Origin: Campylobacterota bacterium
GTDB lineage: Bacteria; Campylobacterota; Campylobacteria; Campylobacterales; SZUA-545
Assembly: GCA_003561815.1 (NCBI GenBank)
Contig: PWVP01000267.1
Span: 1-7,207 of the forward strand
DNA length: 7,207 nt
Reading direction: 5' to 3'
Part shown: piece by piece, positions 6,274-7,207 of the stretch
How positions within the stretch are numbered: the stretch's first letter is position 1
Layout: every line of letters starts with the position of its first letter
The notes under the pieces: model-generated
Seen by the model: only the letters and a program-made list of their open reading frames with translations
Databases searched by the model: none
What the model was told of the DNA's origin: nothing
Position numbers and translations under genes: made by a program

Positions 6274-6279
6274 ATTTTA
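6274..6279 (-). promoter_or_regulatory. Weak candidate -10 box (TAAAAT) for the CBS-GGDEF gene
   Basis: TAAAAT on the minus strand lies 35 bases before the ATG, in AT-rich DNA between the divergent genes. No convincing -35 hexamer is found. An alternative TAAAGT lies a little closer to the gene. Only position and composition support this call. Confidence 0.25.
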
Positions 6280-6302
6280 ACAGATGAGGATTGAAACCGC
6301 CA

Positions 6303-6318
6303 TGGAGCGCTTTTTGCT
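6303..6318 (+). promoter_or_regulatory. Candidate sigma-54 (RpoN) promoter for the 140-aa gene
   Basis: TGGAGCGCTTTTTGCT has GG (6304-6305) and GC (6316-6317) exactly 10 bases apart. It agrees with TGGCACGN4TTGCW at all fixed positions except two (A and G in place of C and A). The expected start is near 6329, leaving a leader of about 24 bases before the ATG at 6353. The distance from the -12 C to the ATG is 36 bases, nearly the same as at the other sigma-54-like site in this window. No sigma-70 -10 box competes at a suitable position. Confidence 0.55.
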
Positions 6319-6352
6319 CTAGCCCTACCAAAGAGAGAACCGAAAGGCCTGT

Positions 6353-6775
6353 ATGTTAATCAACAACACCACCCAACCCAACCCCCTCAACCCCACCGCC
6401 CAGCGGGTCAATGCCCACACCAGGCCCCAGGAGCAGCCCTCTATCGACACGATCGAGACAGAGGATGTGGCGCTTCAGGGCTTTCGCGAGGCGCTCAGAG
6501 AGGGGGGCGGCAGCGGCTCTAGCATCCAGCGGATCAACCTCGAAAAGATCGAAAAAGCGATCGAAGAGAAGCGCCAGGAGCTGGAGGCCAAATACGGCAT
6601 CAACGCCGAGCCGCCCCTGCCGCCTGAGCAGATGCAGACCGCTATGAGCGCACTGGAAAAGGAGCTGGCGGACTTTATGAAAGACTTTTTTGAGAAGATG
6701 GCGCTGCGTGATGGACTTCAGCAGGAGCCCGGCGGCGCGCTGCCTAAGGGGATGCTGCTCTCCATGGCGGGCTGA
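6353..6775 (+). CDS. Unknown 140-aa protein, possible flagellar-regulon member
   Basis: I do not recognise this protein. It has 140 residues, is hydrophilic, and has no signal peptide or membrane segment. The N-terminal third is disordered-looking and rich in N, T, P and Q (MLINNTTQPNPLNPTAQ), with a Gly/Ser stretch at about 51-57. A strongly charged helix follows (about 60-80, INLEKIEKAIEEKRQELEAK), then a PPLPPEQ linker and a second amphipathic helix (about 95-120, ALEKELADFMKDFFEKMAL). It ends in a Gly/Pro-rich tail. This disordered-N, helical-C layout is common in small export-associated and chaperone-like proteins, which fits but does not prove a flagellar role. The ATG has AAAGG 5 bases upstream. 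A sigma-54-like promoter lies before it. The next gene has its own promoter, so this gene is probably transcribed singly. Reality of the gene is likely; function is open. Confidence 0.72.
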   Translation: MLINNTTQPNPLNPTAQRVNAHTRPQEQPSIDTIETEDVALQGFREALREGGGSGSSIQRINLEKIEKAIEEKRQELEAKYGINAEPPLPPEQMQTAMSALEKELADFMKDFFEKMALRDGLQQEPGGALPKGMLLSMAG

Positions 6776-6787
6776 CTTAAACCGCTC

Positions 6788-6796
6788 TGCTATAAT
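6788..6796 (+). promoter_or_regulatory. Extended -10 promoter (TGC-TATAAT) of the oligopeptidase gene
   Basis: TG at 6788-6789, one base, then a perfect TATAAT (6791-6796) make an extended -10 element, which can work without a -35; none is visible. The start would fall near 6803, leaving a leader of about 15 bases before the ATG at 6818. The bases after the box (CGCCC) are the same as after the hemN TATAAT. Confidence 0.65.
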
Positions 6797-6815
6797 CGCC
6801 CCTTTTAAGGAGGCG
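6797..6815 (+). repeat. Imperfect hairpin covering the ribosome site of the oligopeptidase gene
   Basis: CGCCCCTTTTAAGGAGGCG can fold as CGCC+CCTT, a TT loop, and AAGG+GGCG with one bulged A. The right arm contains the ribosome site AAGGAGG (6807-6813). If the transcript starts at about 6803, part of the left arm would be missing, so the fold matters only for read-through RNA from the 140-aa gene or for an earlier start. Confidence 0.35.
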
Positions 6816-6817
6816 AA

Positions 6818-7207
6818 ATGTTTGAAACCTTTAATGCAGAGAGTCTAGCCGATCGGCCCCAGGCGCTCAAAGCGCTGCTGGCCGATCACGAAGCACGGCT
6901 GGAGAAGCTGCTTTCTAAAAAACCCTACCGCTTTAAGAGCCTCGTGCGTCCCATCCAGCAGATGAAGGATGAGATCGCCCGCTTTTTTACCCCCGTGGGT
7001 ATCTTGCAGTACACCAAAAACAGCGAGGAGACCCAGGCGGCTTACAGCGCCATGCTGCCGCTTTTGAGCGAATTCGAAACCCGCTTTAGTCAGGTTGAGC
7101 GGCTCTATGGGGCCTTTAAAAGTATCCTCAGCGAGGAGAGCGGGCTGACGCCTGCGCAGAAAAAGGTGCTCGAAGATCTGGTGCTCGATTTCGAGCTCGA
7201 AGGGGCC
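6818..7207 (+). CDS. prlC: M3-family oligopeptidase A, N-terminal part (cut by window edge)
   Basis: The frame from ATG 6818 stays open for 130 codons to the right edge. It matches the N-terminal helical region of oligopeptidase A (OpdA/PrlC, thimet-type metallopeptidase, clan MA, family M3). Conserved blocks are RFFTPVGILQYTKNSEE (E. coli IFSPVSHLNSVKNSPE), AYSAMLPLLSEFET (AYEQTLPLLSEYST), ERLYGAFKSI (EGLYKAYRDL) and QKKVLEDLVLDFEL (QKKAVDNALRDFEL). The enzyme degrades short peptides in the cytoplasm, including signal-peptide fragments. The zinc-binding HExxH lies near residue 470 in full-length proteins and is outside the window, so catalytic competence cannot be judged. The start has a full AAGGAGG ribosome site 4 bases upstream. 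It lies 42 bases after the 140-aa gene and has its own extended -10 promoter. An oligoendopeptidase F identity is less likely on this N-terminus. Confidence 0.9.
   Translation, partial: MFETFNAESLADRPQALKALLADHEARLEKLLSKKPYRFKSLVRPIQQMKDEIARFFTPVGILQYTKNSEETQAAYSAMLPLLSEFETRFSQVERLYGAFKSILSEESGLTPAQKKVLEDLVLDFELEGA

Noticed and set aside
6304..6320. GGAGC...GCTCT inverted repeat as a terminator
   Set aside because: The stem is only 5 bp including one G-T pair and is not followed by a T-run. The same bases fit a sigma-54 promoter much better.

Overview
The window looks like the chromosome of a GC-rich (above 50% by eye) member of the Campylobacterota (former Epsilonproteobacteria). Three things point there. 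The peb4-fba pair is arranged as in Campylobacter and Helicobacter. The class II aldolase has exactly the 307-residue length and residue numbering I recall for the H. pylori enzyme. HemN starts MIDF and then reads SKPGPRYTSYPTA, as in that group. I see no tRNA, rRNA, CRISPR array, insertion sequence or prophage gene. Almost all of the DNA is coding and no gene-free stretch exceeds about 140 bases.

Layout. Positions 1-3034 are read leftward: in transcription order a 90-aa unknown protein, a 129-aa degenerate GGDEF protein, hemN (anaerobic haem synthesis) and pgi (glucose-6-phosphate isomerase, cut by the left edge). A divergent promoter region at 3035-3170 separates these from peb4 (periplasmic parvulin-type chaperone) and fba (fructose-bisphosphate aldolase), read rightward. 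A four-CBS-domain GGDEF diguanylate cyclase (4916-6238) is read leftward and converges on fba; the two stop codons share the palindrome CTAG. A second divergent region (6239-6352) leads rightward to an unknown 140-aa protein and then to the N-terminal part of an M3-family oligopeptidase (OpdA/PrlC type), cut by the right edge.

How the genes relate. Pgi and Fba are glycolytic/gluconeogenic enzymes, HemN makes haem without oxygen, Peb4 folds exported proteins and OpdA degrades peptides. These are housekeeping functions. The accessory layer is c-di-GMP related: one apparently active, feedback-inhibitable diguanylate cyclase with a double Bateman sensor, and one stand-alone GGDEF relic that has lost the catalytic GGEEF but keeps an RxxD inhibitory-site motif, which could make it a c-di-GMP receptor.

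The least expected signal is a pair of sigma-54-like (GG-N10-GC) promoters. One precedes the 90-aa/degenerate-GGDEF pair and the other precedes the 140-aa gene. Both lie about 35 bases before the chosen start codon. Because sigma-54 drives mid-class flagellar genes in this phylum, these three small uncharacterised genes are candidates for the flagellar regulon. This is inference and is untested.
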